From contig CM042015.1 of NCBI GenBank assembly GCA_023525715.1, forward strand, positions 88,261,750-88,325,749: a stretch of DNA of 64,000 bases. The letters are read 5' to 3'. Below, piece by piece: positions 35,085 to 47,070 of the stretch; position 1 is the stretch's first letter, and every line of letters starts with the position of its first letter. A model generated the notes under the pieces. The model was given only the letters and a program-made list of their open reading frames with translations. It was not told where the DNA came from and did not search any database. The position numbers and the translations under genes are program-made. The stretch is from Cichorium intybus (lineage: Eukaryota; Streptophyta; Magnoliopsida; Asterales; Asteraceae).

Positions 35085-38000
35085 TTACTGAGCATTTTCT
35101 TCCAGATGCTTCAAGTATCCAACCATTCGTTCACTTTTAACATTCTCCGGCTTACATGCTTCTTCCTGTGCTGAACGGATCAATCCTGGTAACCGGCTTA
35201 CTACACCCATGCATGCGGATGTAACTTTCAGAGGGGTTTCTTTTCGGCTTAGCGCATCTGCCACCACGTTCGCCTTGCCAGGATGGTACGGAATTTCACA
35301 ATCAAAGTCTTTCAGCAGATCCATCCACCTTTGCTGTCTCATACTAAGCTCTTTCTGGTCGAAGAGGTACTTCAAACTCTTGTGATCCGTGTAAATAACA
35401 AACTTTACACCGTATAAATAATGCCTCCACAGCTTCAATGCTAAAACCACAGCAGCTAATTCCAGATCATGAACTGGATACTTCTTCTCGGCATCTTTCA
35501 ATTGTCGGGACGCATAGGCTATGACCCGACCTTTCTGCATTAGCACACAACCAAGACCAATTCTAGAAGCATCGCTGTAAATCACATACTCTTCTCCGCT
35601 TTGTGGTAGTGCTAACACTGGTGCTTCACACAGAGATTGTTTCAACTTCTGGAATGCTTCTTGTTGCTTTTCTGCCCACACGAACTTTTCACCTTTCTTA
35701 GTTAACTTGGTCAACGGAGCAGCTATCGAAGAGAAATTCTCGACAAATCTTCTATAATAGCCTGCTAAACCAAGGAAACTTCGTATTTCAGTTGGACTCC
35801 GGGGCGGTTCCCACTTCATCACGGCCTCAATCTTTGCTGGATCAACTTTCACTCCTTCGGCATTGATTACATGACCAATAAATTGGACTTCTCTTAGCCA
35901 GAAATCACACTTGGAAAATTTTGCATACAGCTTTTCTTGGCGAAGCAGCTCTAACATCTGTCGAAGGTGCACTTCATGCTCAGCTTGGCTTCGGGAATAC
36001 ACCAAGATGTCATCAATAAACACTATCACCGAGGTATCAAGGAACGGACGACACACTCGGTTCATAAGATCCATGAATACGGCTGGAGCATTGGTTAACC
36101 CAAAAGGCATCACCAAGAACTCATAGTGACCGTATCTCGTTCGGAAAGCTGTCTTCGGAATGTCTGACTCCCTTATCTTCAACTGGTGATATCCTGACCT
36201 CAGGTCAATCTTGGAAAAGTAAGATGCGCCTTGCAGCTGGTCAAACAAATCATCTATTCTGGGTAGCGGGTACTTGTTCTTCACCGTGATCTTGTTTAAC
36301 TCCCGATAGTCAATACACATGCGCATTGACCCATCCTTCTTCTTGACAAACAGAATAGGGGCTCCCCAAGGCGATGTACTCGGTCTGATGAAACCCCTGT
36401 CTAATAGTTCCTCCAGTTGCTTCCTCAATTCCACCATCTCCGAAGGTGCTAGTCGGTATGGAGCTCGGGCAACAGGTGCAGCTCCTGGAACTAGTTCAAT
36501 CGTGAACTCAACCTGTCGGTCTGGTGGCAACCCTGGAAGTTCATCTGGAAACACATCTGGGAATTCGTTCACCACATTCACATTCGCTACCCCCACTTTA
36601 ATTGGTTGAGCCACCGATACGTAAGCTAGATATGACATCCCTCCTTTACTAATACAGCTTCGAGCTTGAGCAAAAGAGATGACTGGCATACGCAACCGAG
36701 GTCGTTCACCCTGAATCTTTATCCATTTTCCATCCGGTGTTAACACTGTGATGTTTTTATTTCTGCAATCCATGTTAGCATAATTCGTTGCTAACCAATC
36801 CATCCCCACAATTACACCAAATTCATTGGTAGTCATCGGCTTCAAATCTATAGGGAAAACGGTCCCGTAGATTTTAAGCTGACAACCTTCCAGATGTTCA
36901 GAAACCCAAACATATCTGCCGTCCGCGATAGCCACTTCTAGACTTTCATCCATAGGAGTTAATGGTACATTCAATCGAGACAACAAAGACTCCGATACGA
37001 AACAGTGAGTAGCCCCCGGATCAAAAATAACATATACAGGTATGGAATTAAGAGTGAAGATACCTGTCACCACATCTGTTTTCTCACGGGCTTCCTCCAC
37101 CGTCATCTGAAAAGCTCGCGAGGCCACCGGTCGTCCTCTGTTCGTCGGTTCTTCTTTCTTTCCCACTGGGTCATCTCTAGGTCTTTCACTGTATACCCCA
37201 GATTTCAGTTGGGGGCAGTTCAGGAGAATATGATCCGTAGCCCCGCATTGGAAACACCTACGGTCCGCCCGGCAGTCTCGTATAAGATGACCCGTTTTTC
37301 CACAATTTCGGCAGATAATTGACCCAGTATCGCTGCGGCAACTGCCCGTGTGCCTTTTTCTGCATTTGTCGCACCACTTTCCTTCGTCCCTCTGGCTTTT
37401 TCCCCTTGACCCGGATTGTTGCGACTTTTTCTGGGGCGTCCAACCTTGGTCTTCCGCCTTTCGTTTCGTTTCCAAGACTTTATTTTCGTCTTCCTGTCGC
37501 TTCAGTTCTGTTTCTCTTTCCGTGGCTCGATCCACCACTTGCCGGAAAGTAGTTAGTTTCAACGGTTGCACTATTTCTCTAATCCGGGTTGTCAACCCCC
37601 GGACATACTTGTCGATCTTTCTCTTTTCAGTGTAGATATGGTGTTCCGCAAACCTAGCTTTCTCCAGAAAGCTAAGAGTATATTCCTGAACAGATCGGGA
37701 ACCCTGTTCCAGGTGTATGAATTCATCCTCCAGCTTCTGAATAGCTACTTCTGAGCAGTATTCTTCATTGAACTTTGTCTTGAATTGCTCCCAAGGTACC
37801 GATTGGGATGAATCAAGATCCAGTGATTTGTAGTAGGTTTGCCACCAATGTAGTGCACCGCTTGTAAGTTGATTCGTGGCAAATTCCACTTTATCATCAT
37901 CCGCACACTTGCTTACTCGGAACACCTTCTCGATATGCATGATCCATTCCATAGCTTTGACTGGATCATCTGTCCCCGAGAATCCCTTTGGTTTACAACC

Positions 38001-38375
38001 AAGGAAGGATTTATACGTACACCCAACTTTCTTTATCGAGGCTTCCCCACCTTGAGTTTCCTTTACTGCCCGGGCACGACTTTCTCCCTGGCTTTCATCT
38101 TCTAGCTGCCTGTCATGAACACTTTTTGCAGCCTCTTCAGTAGGATCAGGATTGGCACTCGGATTAGGATTGCCACTCGGGTTAGGGTTGTTTGATAATG
38201 CTGGTATCATTTGCCTAACCACTTCTTCCACTATCGCCCGAATATCAGGTGGATTTTGTCCCACCAGTTCCCGTGCTGGTGCTCTTCGCCCAACAGAGCC
38301 GCGTGACCTAGCTGGTCCACTTCTTGCAGTTCCACGCGAATTTACACCAGTGGGATTGCTTCGTGTATTTCTCAT
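35085..38375 (-). CDS. Retrotransposon gag-pol, Gag to RNase H part
   Basis: 1096 codons from ATG at 38375 to a TAA at 35087..35085. Gag domain about residues 120-300 ([25 protein letters not shown]). Cys-rich segments at about 335-388 include two CCHC knuckles ([14 protein letters not shown] and [14 protein letters not shown]). Protease follows at about 450 with [10 protein letters not shown] lies at about 630-830 ([22 protein letters not shown] in place of YXDD) and RNase H at about 930-1050 ([20 protein letters not shown]). The stop lies in the linker before the integrase; the frame is otherwise unbroken across both parts. Encodes particle, cDNA synthesis and polyprotein cleavage functions. 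Confidence 0.95.
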   Translation of the reverse strand: MRNTRSNPTGVNSRGTARSGPARSRGSVGRRAPARELVGQNPPDIRAIVEEVVRQMIPALSNNPNPSGNPNPSANPDPTEEAAKSVHDRQLEDESQGESRARAVKETQGGEASIKKVGCTYKSFLGCKPKGFSGTDDPVKAMEWIMHIEKVFRVSKCADDDKVEFATNQLTSGALHWWQTYYKSLDLDSSQSVPWEQFKTKFNEEYCSEVAIQKLEDEFIHLEQGSRSVQEYTLSFLEKARFAEHHIYTEKRKIDKYVRGLTTRIREIVQPLKLTTFRQVVDRATERETELKRQEDENKVLETKRKAEDQGWTPQKKSQQSGSRGKSQRDEGKWCDKCRKRHTGSCRSDTGSIICRNCGKTGHLIRDCRADRRCFQCGATDHILLNCPQLKSGVYSERPRDDPVGKKEEPTNRGRPVASRAFQMTVEEAREKTDVVTGIFTLNSIPVYVIFDPGATHCFVSESLLSRLNVPLTPMDESLEVAIADGRYVWVSEHLEGCQLKIYGTVFPIDLKPMTTNEFGVIVGMDWLATNYANMDCRNKNITVLTPDGKWIKIQGERPRLRMPVISFAQARSCISKGGMSYLAYVSVAQPIKVGVANVNVVNEFPDVFPDELPGLPPDRQVEFTIELVPGAAPVARAPYRLAPSEMVELRKQLEELLDRGFIRPSTSPWGAPILFVKKKDGSMRMCIDYRELNKITVKNKYPLPRIDDLFDQLQGASYFSKIDLRSGYHQLKIRESDIPKTAFRTRYGHYEFLVMPFGLTNAPAVFMDLMNRVCRPFLDTSVIVFIDDILVYSRSQAEHEVHLRQMLELLRQEKLYAKFSKCDFWLREVQFIGHVINAEGVKVDPAKIEAVMKWEPPRSPTEIRSFLGLAGYYRRFVENFSSIAAPLTKLTKKGEKFVWAEKQQEAFQKLKQSLCEAPVLALPQSGEEYVIYSDASRIGLGCVLMQKGRVIAYASRQLKDAEKKYPVHDLELAAVVLALKLWRHYLYGVKFVIYTDHKSLKYLFDQKELSMRQQRWMDLLKDFDCEIPYHPGKANVVADALSRKETPLKVTSACMGVVSRLPGLIRSAQEEACKPENVKSERMVGYLKHLEENAQ

Positions 38376-38507
38376 ACTTCAAAATTTCAACAAACCGTTA
38401 GATTACATATATAATAACAAACTTATATATATCTAACAGTCCATTTATCTGTTCTTCTCTCAAGGTTTAAGTCCAGGAATCTAGTCTAAGACACCTAGTT
38501 CACTTAA

Positions 38508-38525
38508 ACCACGGCTCTGATACCA
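38508..38525 (-). other. Primer binding site, initiator-Met tRNA
   Basis: TGGTATCAGAGCCGTGGT on the minus strand, three bases after the 5' LTR. It is complementary to the 3' end of plant initiator methionine tRNA. Confidence 0.9.
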
Positions 38526-38528
38526 ACT

Positions 38529-40599
38529 TGTAACACCCGACTTATTAACCAAAAACACCCCAAAAATTTTTCATTTTGAAATCAAATATTTTACAATCAA
38601 AACACAAGTAGGGGTATTAGTTAATACAATACGAGTACAAGTGTATCACGAAGTACAATACATAATATTATACATCTTTAAGCCGGGCTGTCACTTCAAT
38701 CACTAAGTCCTCAGTCACGGACTTTATCTTTTCCCTTCGCGGGATCACGCTCACCTGCAGGGACATATCAAATAAACTGTGAGCTATAGAGCCCAATGAG
38801 TAATCAAATTAAATACAACATGTATAAGAATAAGATTCTCTATACAAATTTATCTATGTATTATCAATCAAATATGGCTCACGGGTAATCCCGCTGTTGC
38901 CTAAAATATGTGGCTCACGGGTAAGCCCGCTGTTGCCTAGACTCACGGCTGGTTCCGGTCTTGTCTATATAAGTTTTATTGACTCACGGCTGGTTCCGGT
39001 CTTGTCATTTCCTTTTATTGACTCACGGCTGGTTCCGGTCTTGTCAGTAGAGGTTTGACTCACAGCTCCGTTCTTGTCTATTAAAGACTCACGGCTTATC
39101 TGGTATTGTCATATTATTGATTGATATTGACTCACAGCTTATCTAGTCTTGTCATATCAAATCAAACATCTGTCATTTTTCGTCCCCAAAACTATATTTC
39201 AATCCGCAGCTGCTCAACTATCATTTATCACATCAAATGCGAGTGAGATTACTCACCTGAAGGTTTGCTACAACTAGCTCTTAGCGGTTCTTGCCTTTCA
39301 ATGTGTTTCGCGAGATCTTGTCTCGTACCTATAATTCATTCATTTCCACAATGATTATAGGTTAATAATCATTTTAATTGATTCTAATGCATACGAGTCT
39401 AATATAGAACCAATTCCAAGCAATAACCATTCTTATAAAATTTCCAATATACGTCCCGAAATACGCGTATTCTGCTACAGTACTTTCGGGAGGTCGTATA
39501 CGTATTCCGACAATTTTGTATGAAGTTTCATACCATATTAGACCTATGTTTAAAATTTCAGGTCAAACGGACAAGCCTAGCATCAATTTTCAAAATTGAG
39601 CCAAACCTTAACAGAGAGCATGAAAAATCTGATCATTTTCCATGCAGCGCAGGATCGCGACCCTATCTCCATGGGGATCGCGTCCCTACGGATCGCGACC
39701 CTATCTCCATGGAGATCGGGACCCGATCTTTGCTGGACAGACTAGAATTACGATTTTTATGCTACAAACTCCCAATTTCTCTTATTAAGCCCTTAATACA
39801 CGACTTAATCACTAGGGATTGTTCCAATATCAAAACCCATCATTAATATCAAGTTTTAGACAATGGAATTGGTGATTCCAACCCATTTCTAAAACTTCCC
39901 GTTTTCACAAATTTTAGTCCAAAAACCGAAATTATTGAATTTAACTTACTTCAATTGATTTCTTTCAGTCAATTTAGCATCTAGAACTCATTATAAACCC
40001 TTAGAATCAAGTTTATCACAAGAACTCACAATCTAGGGTTCTTGATCAAAATCTCAATTCATCAAAAATGACAACCTACTTCCATATTCTTGGATTAAGT
40101 CCTTGTAGTATGACTTAATGGAAGTATTTACATCAATTTAACCTCATAATCATAACTGCAAATGCAGTTTTGTGCTGCTACAAAACCCATCAAGAACAAC
40201 TATCAAGAACTTGAAGAACTAACCTTTCAAATCTTCCAATTCTACCCTTTGAAGCCAAAATCAAGTTGCAAGCTCCAAATCTTCAAGAACTCTTCACAAT
40301 TTTTGCAGAAATCGTTCAAGGATTTCAGTCCCGTAACTCCCAAAATCTGCACACAAGTCTTTCTTATATACTTCCAGAAATTACACTTTGGTCCTTGAAG
40401 TTGTATTTCTCAAACTTTTGCCACAATTTGCACAATTTATAACCAAATCAGATTTTTATAACATTTTAAGTCCAAGACTCAAAATATTATTACAATACAA
40501 GTCCTTTTCTGGCCAAAAGACCAAATTACCCTTTTGAGGTAAAATGACCATTTTGCCCGTTTTACAATAATTACATATTAACTATGTTTTGGCGTTACA
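38529..40599 (-). repeat. 5' LTR of the Tekay-type element (2071 bp)
   Basis: Plus-strand ends TGTAACACC and GCGTTACA. Nearly identical to 31659-33728. Differences seen by eye lie at the counterparts of 32871, 33210, 33227, 33357, 33606 and 33690, plus one A near 38551. Confidence 0.95.
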
Positions 40600-40959
40600 A
40601 AATCCAAATCATAAAAATTACAAAGGTTCATATGAAAAATATAAAAGGAAAAACACGACCAGAATCAAAATAGCGCAAATAATGGTAAATAGAGGTGCAA
40701 AATTGCCCAAGATAGCGGTAAAATAGCGCAAATAGCACGCTAATAACGTCAGCGCGATTATTCAATCGCTAAACGAAAATAGCGATTTTGAAATGTCGCT
40801 AAGCGCTATCGCGACGCTATAGCGCTATTAACTGCTTAGATCGTAACATTTATGACTATAAATTAATGTTAACATTTTATTAAAAAGAATTTGAAAAGCC
40901 ATAAGAATTTTAAATAAATGTCGTTAAAGGAAAAATGCATCTATTAATAATTAATAATG

Positions 40960-40962
<3 letters not shown>

Positions 40963-41053
<91 letters not shown>
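40963..41053. repeat. (TA)n microsatellite
   Basis: About 90 bp of pure AT dinucleotide. Confidence 0.9.
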
Positions 41054-41056
<3 letters not shown>

Positions 41057-41561
41057 GTTCAAATGAGACCATGTAAATTTTGTGAGACAGGGAGACGCAA
41101 TCATTGCCACTAGGTTTAGAGATCAAAATATAAAAAATAAAAATAAAATAGGCTAAAATAATGAGAAGTTTTTTTAAAAAAAATTCTACTAATTTTTGCT
41201 ATTTTTTCTATCTAAAAAATTGAAAAAAACCTGGAAAAATCAAAAAATATTTCAGTGGAATGTTGTTGGATGTTGCATATTTTAATAGAATATTACACAA
41301 ATTAGTGTAATATTCTACTAGAATATGATAAAAAAATGCTAATTTTTTTTAATTCGTTTTGAATAAAAAATCACAAAAATAATAAATATATATATTTTTT
41401 CAATTTTTTCATGTATTTTGTTTTTTTTTTTTATTTTTGTTTTACACCCAGTGTGAACGCGTTATAGACGATCAAACCCTACAACCATTAGATCAAAATA
41501 ATGTATGGCCTAGATTAGTTCTTTTAGTTCTCAATCTTTTAATGGTTCTCATTTGAACCTA

Positions 41562-41693
<132 letters not shown>

Positions 41694-42073
41694 CACATAT
41701 ACACACACATACACAAACACACACATGTAATTGCAAAATGCACTTACATATTAGCAAACTCCATTTCTTAGAAGATAATTGTGATATATGATTTACTAAG
41801 TATTTAGTAAACACTATTGAACTTGATCAAATTTAAATATTAATTATATAGAATTTACTAAGTATTTTGTAAAAATCATTTAATTCGATCAAATTAAGGT
41901 AATAATTATATTGTTATAAGAAAGAAAAAAAAACTTCATGATAGTCTTTATTAAATATACACATAGTTTAGTGATTGTAAAATATGGTTATGATAAAACA
42001 ATTAATAAGAATTATAAAAAGAAATTTAAAAAGTCATTAAAAATATGAAAAGACATGGAAGTTTTAAATCAAT

Positions 42074-42191
<118 letters not shown>

Positions 42192-42249
42192 TTTTCATAT
42201 CTAAGGAGAGAAACCCACTTACGTGGATAGAAGCCAAAATCCCAACTGT

Positions 42250-42770
42250 TGGATATCATTGATGTTACATGTGTATACTTTTAATTAGAGTTATAATTAA
42301 TGAGGAGAGAGGCATCGTGAACAAAAAGAAGTGTGTTGTGTTATCATATTAAACATATGCTTGGAATCAACACATCATTTATAATATAATAACAAGAATG
42401 ATTTGTTAAAGCACAAGTTACTTGATGATATCACTGATTTAAGATTCTAGCTTAATGGTGAAGCCATACGTTAGGTTGAGTCAAGTTTTGGTTGTTTTGT
42501 TGAGAATCCGTTAAGGGATTTTGGTCGTGGATGGTGTTCTTAAGTGTATGTGTGTGTAACATGGCATTTTCTCATAAAAATATGTCATGGTTAATTAATA
42601 GAGAATATTGTCATTAATATGCAGTTAAAGATACAAATTATAAATGTACCATATATTAAATGTCTTAGTCTATCAACAACCACATGTAAGAAGTACTACA
42701 ACATGTTTTCCTCGTTAGGAAGTACAATGAAGATAAATGTCACCTGGTCCACCATAGAAGTATAGGATGG
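42250..42770. repeat. Diverged duplication, copy 1
   Basis: Shares, in order, phrases with 44200-44790: CATTGATGTTAC, AGTGTGTTGTGTTATCA, GATTCTAG, TTGTTAGG/CGTTAGG, AATAGAGRATAT, GGTACAA, CATATATT and TACAATGAAGATAA. No protein or terminal repeat was seen, so its nature (old LTR or other repeat) is open. Confidence 0.55.
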
Positions 42771-44199
42771 GAACAAAAAAAATGGCAAGTCGATGTCCAA
42801 CACATTGTTAGAGCTAAATGATAATTGTAGTAAAGGCATTTTCAAGTCTTCATCTCTTACAAACTCAATGGTGAGTTGATGGAGCTCTTTTCAACTTGGC
42901 TAATCTAGATGTCTAAAAGTACAATAATTATAGGTTAGTGGGTGTGTGATATGTTGGGATTTATGTAATTCAAAATAGCCTAAGAATCAAGAACATCAGA
43001 AGATTTAACAAGGTAAAATTTTAAAAATTCTTAGAAGTTAGTTCCAATTGAAACACTTATGATTAACTGAAAATCAACCCATAATATGTTAGAATTCAAT
43101 ACATTACTATGTAGGGATCCATCGGTGTAAGAGACAATAATCAAGTTTGATTATTATTATTGATATACAAGCAAGCTTATATGAATTGTTTCTAGATACA
43201 AAGAACCAAAGTTGTTCTTATTCTTTCTTGCTTGCCTTGTAATCATCGACCAATGGGAGATGGAGAGGATTAGGATGCTGATTTACAGATTTGGGGAGAC
43301 AAATTAGGGTTTCAAGTATTGACTTTTTCATAATGTCTAACATGTATTTCTTTTATACATAAACTAGTGAGTTTGCGTTAAGAAAGCATTTTGATGCCAA
43401 CCAGTTGAGTAACTCAAAACCATTAAGTAATTACTCCCAATTATATAATTGAGTATACTAAATAACTATTTTATTCAATTAATATATAAACTCTTTTATT
43501 TATTTATTTTGTTTTTATTTAATAAATAATAAAGAGCCATTTATTTATTTATTCTAACTGAAAAATAATAATATTATCACTAACAAATATGATATTTTTT
43601 TCATATCATTTTAATGTTTTTTGTTGGTGATCTCGTAAGTTCACGTATAGTTAGTTTGACAACAATGTTCTAGTCTATTGCATATTAAATCATGCATGAT
43701 ATCATTTGCAAAGAACAAATTTAGAATGTTACATTGAGACGCCAAGACAAAAATATATAAATCTCATTAGCTTTATATGTGGATGCATGTAACACTCGCA
43801 AAAACTCTATAATTTTACCTTGTTAGATTTTAATTATGTGTTTTAGATAAAAGAAGTAATAAATAAGAGATCACGATGATAATAATAAATAAGTAACAAA
43901 AAGTGATTCATGTGAAACTTTATGGATTTGTGAAGAGACCAACATATAAAATAGGGAGCTATAATAACTAACCACTTATTATATATTCATAGATAATTTA
44001 AGTGAATTAGAGAATTTCCATATGGAAAAATCAATTCTAAAATCGGATTCTTTTCCCCTATATGTGATCATGAGAGCGATGCAAATAAACATAGAACTCC
44101 ATGGAATTGGATGCACTCTAGGGCATTAGGAAGAAGAATAAGAAATATATAAATTCAAATATAAACTAAACCCTATTATCGTGATGTTGATCATTAGAC
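42771..44199. other. Spacer between the diverged duplicates, no gene seen
   Basis: No recognised protein, RNA gene or clean terminal repeats. Confidence 0.4.
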
Positions 44200-44790
44200 A
44201 TCATTGATGTTACAAGCTTAAACTTTTGATCTGTGATATACTTGATGAATAGAGATTTGTCGTCAACAAAACCAAGTGTGTTGTGTTATCAAATTAAGAA
44301 TCTATCTGGAATTAATCTTTCCATCATGACATAATAATAATAATAATGATTCGTTAGAGTAAAAGTTACTTAGCAATAACATCAATATAGCCTTATAATT
44401 TAATAATTAAGTCATATAGGATTCTAGTTTAATATCAAAGTCATTTTGTTAGGTCGATTCTATTTCTAGTTGTTATGTTAATAATTTGATGGATGAGCTT
44501 TGAAGTTAATGGTGCTATTGATCCAGAGTTCATGATTTGACAACAATAATCATAAAAGTGACCACATCCTCTTATTATATGTCAGTTACACAGAATTTTT
44601 TCCATAAAAAACTATCATTAGTTGATTAGTTGATTAATAGAGGATATTTCCATTAAGGAAAATTTAAAGGTACAATTCATACATATGCCATATATTGAAA
44701 ATTTTTGTCTAACCGATCTAGAACAACATATTAGAAGAAGTATTATGGCATGTTAGGCTCTACAATGAAGATAAGCCAACTTGATCCAAC
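44200..44790. repeat. Diverged duplication, copy 2
   Basis: Counterpart of 42250-42770 in the same orientation, about 1.95 kb away, with many substitutions and indels. Confidence 0.55.
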
Positions 44791-44849
44791 ATATTGGTAT
44801 ATTTTAGGACAAACAAATGTGTATTAAAATAAATTAATGGTAGCTATGG

Positions 44850-45010
44850 TAGGGGTGGCAAATCGGGTAGTCATTTCGGGTATTTATCAAACATGACATG
44901 ATACGACTTGTTTTTTTTAACCCGAACACGATACGCACGATCTCGGTTTTTTTTTTTGCTAACACGAACACAATTAAATTAAAACACGAAAATATGATAA
45001 AAAATTGATC
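44850..45010. mobile_element. Possible decayed hAT-type MITE end
   Basis: GTAGGGGTGGCAAATCGGGT followed by words such as AACCCGAACACGA and AACACGAACACAA is the usual opening of small plant hAT-type elements. The other end was not recognised. Confidence 0.3.
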
Positions 45011-45019
45011 AGAAACCAA

Positions 45020-45676
45020 ATCCAGTTATCATATACGAATTCAAAGAACTCAACAATGTCATGCAATCATAAACTTTACAAAATTAAGAACACATTACAT
45101 TAAATCAATCAACATTAAATCAATCAGCAGGCTTTTGCAACACAAGAAAAAAAAAAATTATAATTCCCTTTTTTATCATGAATATTGGTTTATATGGACT
45201 AATAACAATAATTGTTAACATAAATATTAATGAATAGAAAATAAACAAACTTTTCCTTTGAGAAAAATAATTTCCATTAAAGTAAGGAGTTCATCTTGAA
45301 GAAGATGGTGAATAACTTTACCTAGAAAATATCATATGTATCTAATGAGTAAATAGAAAACAAAAATGAAATGAAATTAGGTTCACATCAGGAAGATCAT
45401 ATATGATTTTATAATAATCAATTCATATATGCTCTAATACCACTTATGGTCCCAGATAGATTAATTTGTAAAAAAAACTTCAATCAAATAGTTTATGAAA
45501 TGGTATTTACTTATAATAGAATTGAGCATACAAAAAATTATAGTACAAATCAATCTTAAGGAGAACGAAACGCACACTTCAAACTTAAGGAGAAGAAAAC
45601 GCACGATAAAAATCCCTACATCTCTAAACAATGATGAGTATACAAAACAATTGATAAAGTTCTTATTCTAAAATGA

Positions 45677-45771
<95 letters not shown>

Positions 45772-46019
45772 GAGTATTGTATATACCTACATGAGAAAAT
45801 CAACAATGTTATGCATGTTGTTTAAAAATCTATTCCATACATCATAGGGATACATCATTCTTGGAGAATCTTATAGCATCATGAAATACATCATACAACA
45901 TAAAGATGAAAGCTAACTCGAAACAAAAGCAATTGATAAAAGGTATCCAAATTATTCGGTATCTTCCTTGCATTGATGATGTGCATACTTGAGTTAACAA
46001 TATTTTTTGTATGAAGAAG
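45020..46019. other. AT-rich spacer, no gene seen
   Basis: Holds the (TA)n array at 45679-45769. Nothing else recognised. Confidence 0.4.
45679..45769. repeat. (TA)n microsatellite
   Basis: About 90 bp of pure AT dinucleotide. Confidence 0.9.
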
Positions 46020-46914
46020 GGCTATGTAAAACCCCGATCTTTGATACACTTTGAGAAGTGTAATATTTTATAAAAACGTTGTGGAACAAAATGTCAACTT
46101 TAAAAAAAAAAAACTTTTCTCATGACATAAAGTCATGTCTTAAAATTTCGGTCCCAACAAAAACATTTAAGTTTTAATAAAATGTTTAAACAACTTCGGG
46201 GGTTACAACTCCATATCATACTACACTATAGAAAGCAAGTTAGGATACAAACCGTTACATCGGCCAAAGCTCATTCATTCTAAAATCCCAATTTCCTCGA
46301 GTCATCTACTTGCTTCTATCACTCGTGTCTAGAACCTGGGATACATGGCATAAATAAAATACGTAAGACAAAAACGTCTCGTGAGTTACATGGGTTTGGA
46401 CACAAAACATTTATAAGCATGACTTAGCCATTTTCAAAACCTTTGTAAATCAATCATATAATGACGCTTGCTGTCAAACCTTTTGTAACAACGTAGAAAT
46501 AGGTTTTACTTTCAAAGATTTTCAACAATTCAAGTAAGAAAGCTAGTAACACAAAACTTTTCTTTTTCTTTCCTTTAGCTTGACTGGTATCTTAACACAA
46601 TTAGATTTTTATACTTAGGGCCTTAATCACTCTTGGTGATACCCCAAGTCTATACCAGAATGGAGAGAACTTGATCAGTCCATCCTGGCCTCATTAGCTT
46701 AGGACATCTACTTCGCGAAGGGAGTGGTATCGTCCCAGTAGATTCCTCTATAGTCCCCTTGGGGAACATCATTGCCCAGACCAAACATTATACTTTCATT
46801 CACATTACTTTGCATTGCATTACATTGCTTGCTTCAAAATACCAGTCATTCATAAACATAACTTTGCTTTTTGTCAAACATTTGCTCAAAATACTCATTA
46901 AGCCTAGATGCCAA

Positions 46915-47070
46915 AACATTCTTTCATAACAACGTAAGGCTTAATGCCAAAACATTCTTTCGTAACATTAATGGCTTGATGCCAAAACATACTTTCAAAT
47001 CATTATGGCTTGAAGCCAAAACATACTTTCAAAATCATTATGGCTTGAAGCCAAAAGATACTTTCAAAAT
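46915..47070. repeat. Tandem repeat of about 34 bp inside the solo LTR
   Basis: Four to five copies of a unit around GGCTTGAAGCCAAAACATAC then TTTCAAAATCATTAT, the last copies nearly identical. The unit contains the small palindrome GGCTT-GA-AGCC. Confidence 0.8.

Larger units (their letters stand above)
31659..40599 (-). mobile_element. Ty3/gypsy LTR retrotransposon, chromovirus, Tekay/Del type
   Basis: An 8.94-kb element in minus orientation: 5' LTR 38529-40599, primer binding site 38508-38525, gag-pol 38375..33765, polypurine tract 33744..33729, 3' LTR 31659-33728. Domain order is Gag, zinc knuckles, protease, RT, RNase H, integrase and a chromodomain-like tail, which defines Ty3/gypsy chromoviruses; the long gag-pol frame and tail point to Tekay/Del. 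By eye the LTRs differ by about six substitutions and one 1-bp indel over 2.07 kb, so insertion is recent. Pol is interrupted once by a stop (35087..35085). No perfect 5-bp target duplication abuts the LTRs; AAATC lies directly right (40600) and three bases away on the left (31651). Confidence 0.93.
31284..40848. mobile_element. Older TAGCGC-rich element hosting the Tekay insertion
   Basis: Both flanks of the LTR retrotransposon carry words such as ATAGCGC, AATCGC and TAGCGAT: 31300-31385 on the left, 40665-40835 on the right. The outer ends look inverted: CGTAACCTATGTAGTTATAGCG on the left (with more than 20 bases shared loosely), and the inverse of ATAGCGCTATTAACTGCTTA on the right. This is the style of hAT-like miniature elements. 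Boundaries are approximate and no target duplication was confirmed. Confidence 0.4.
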
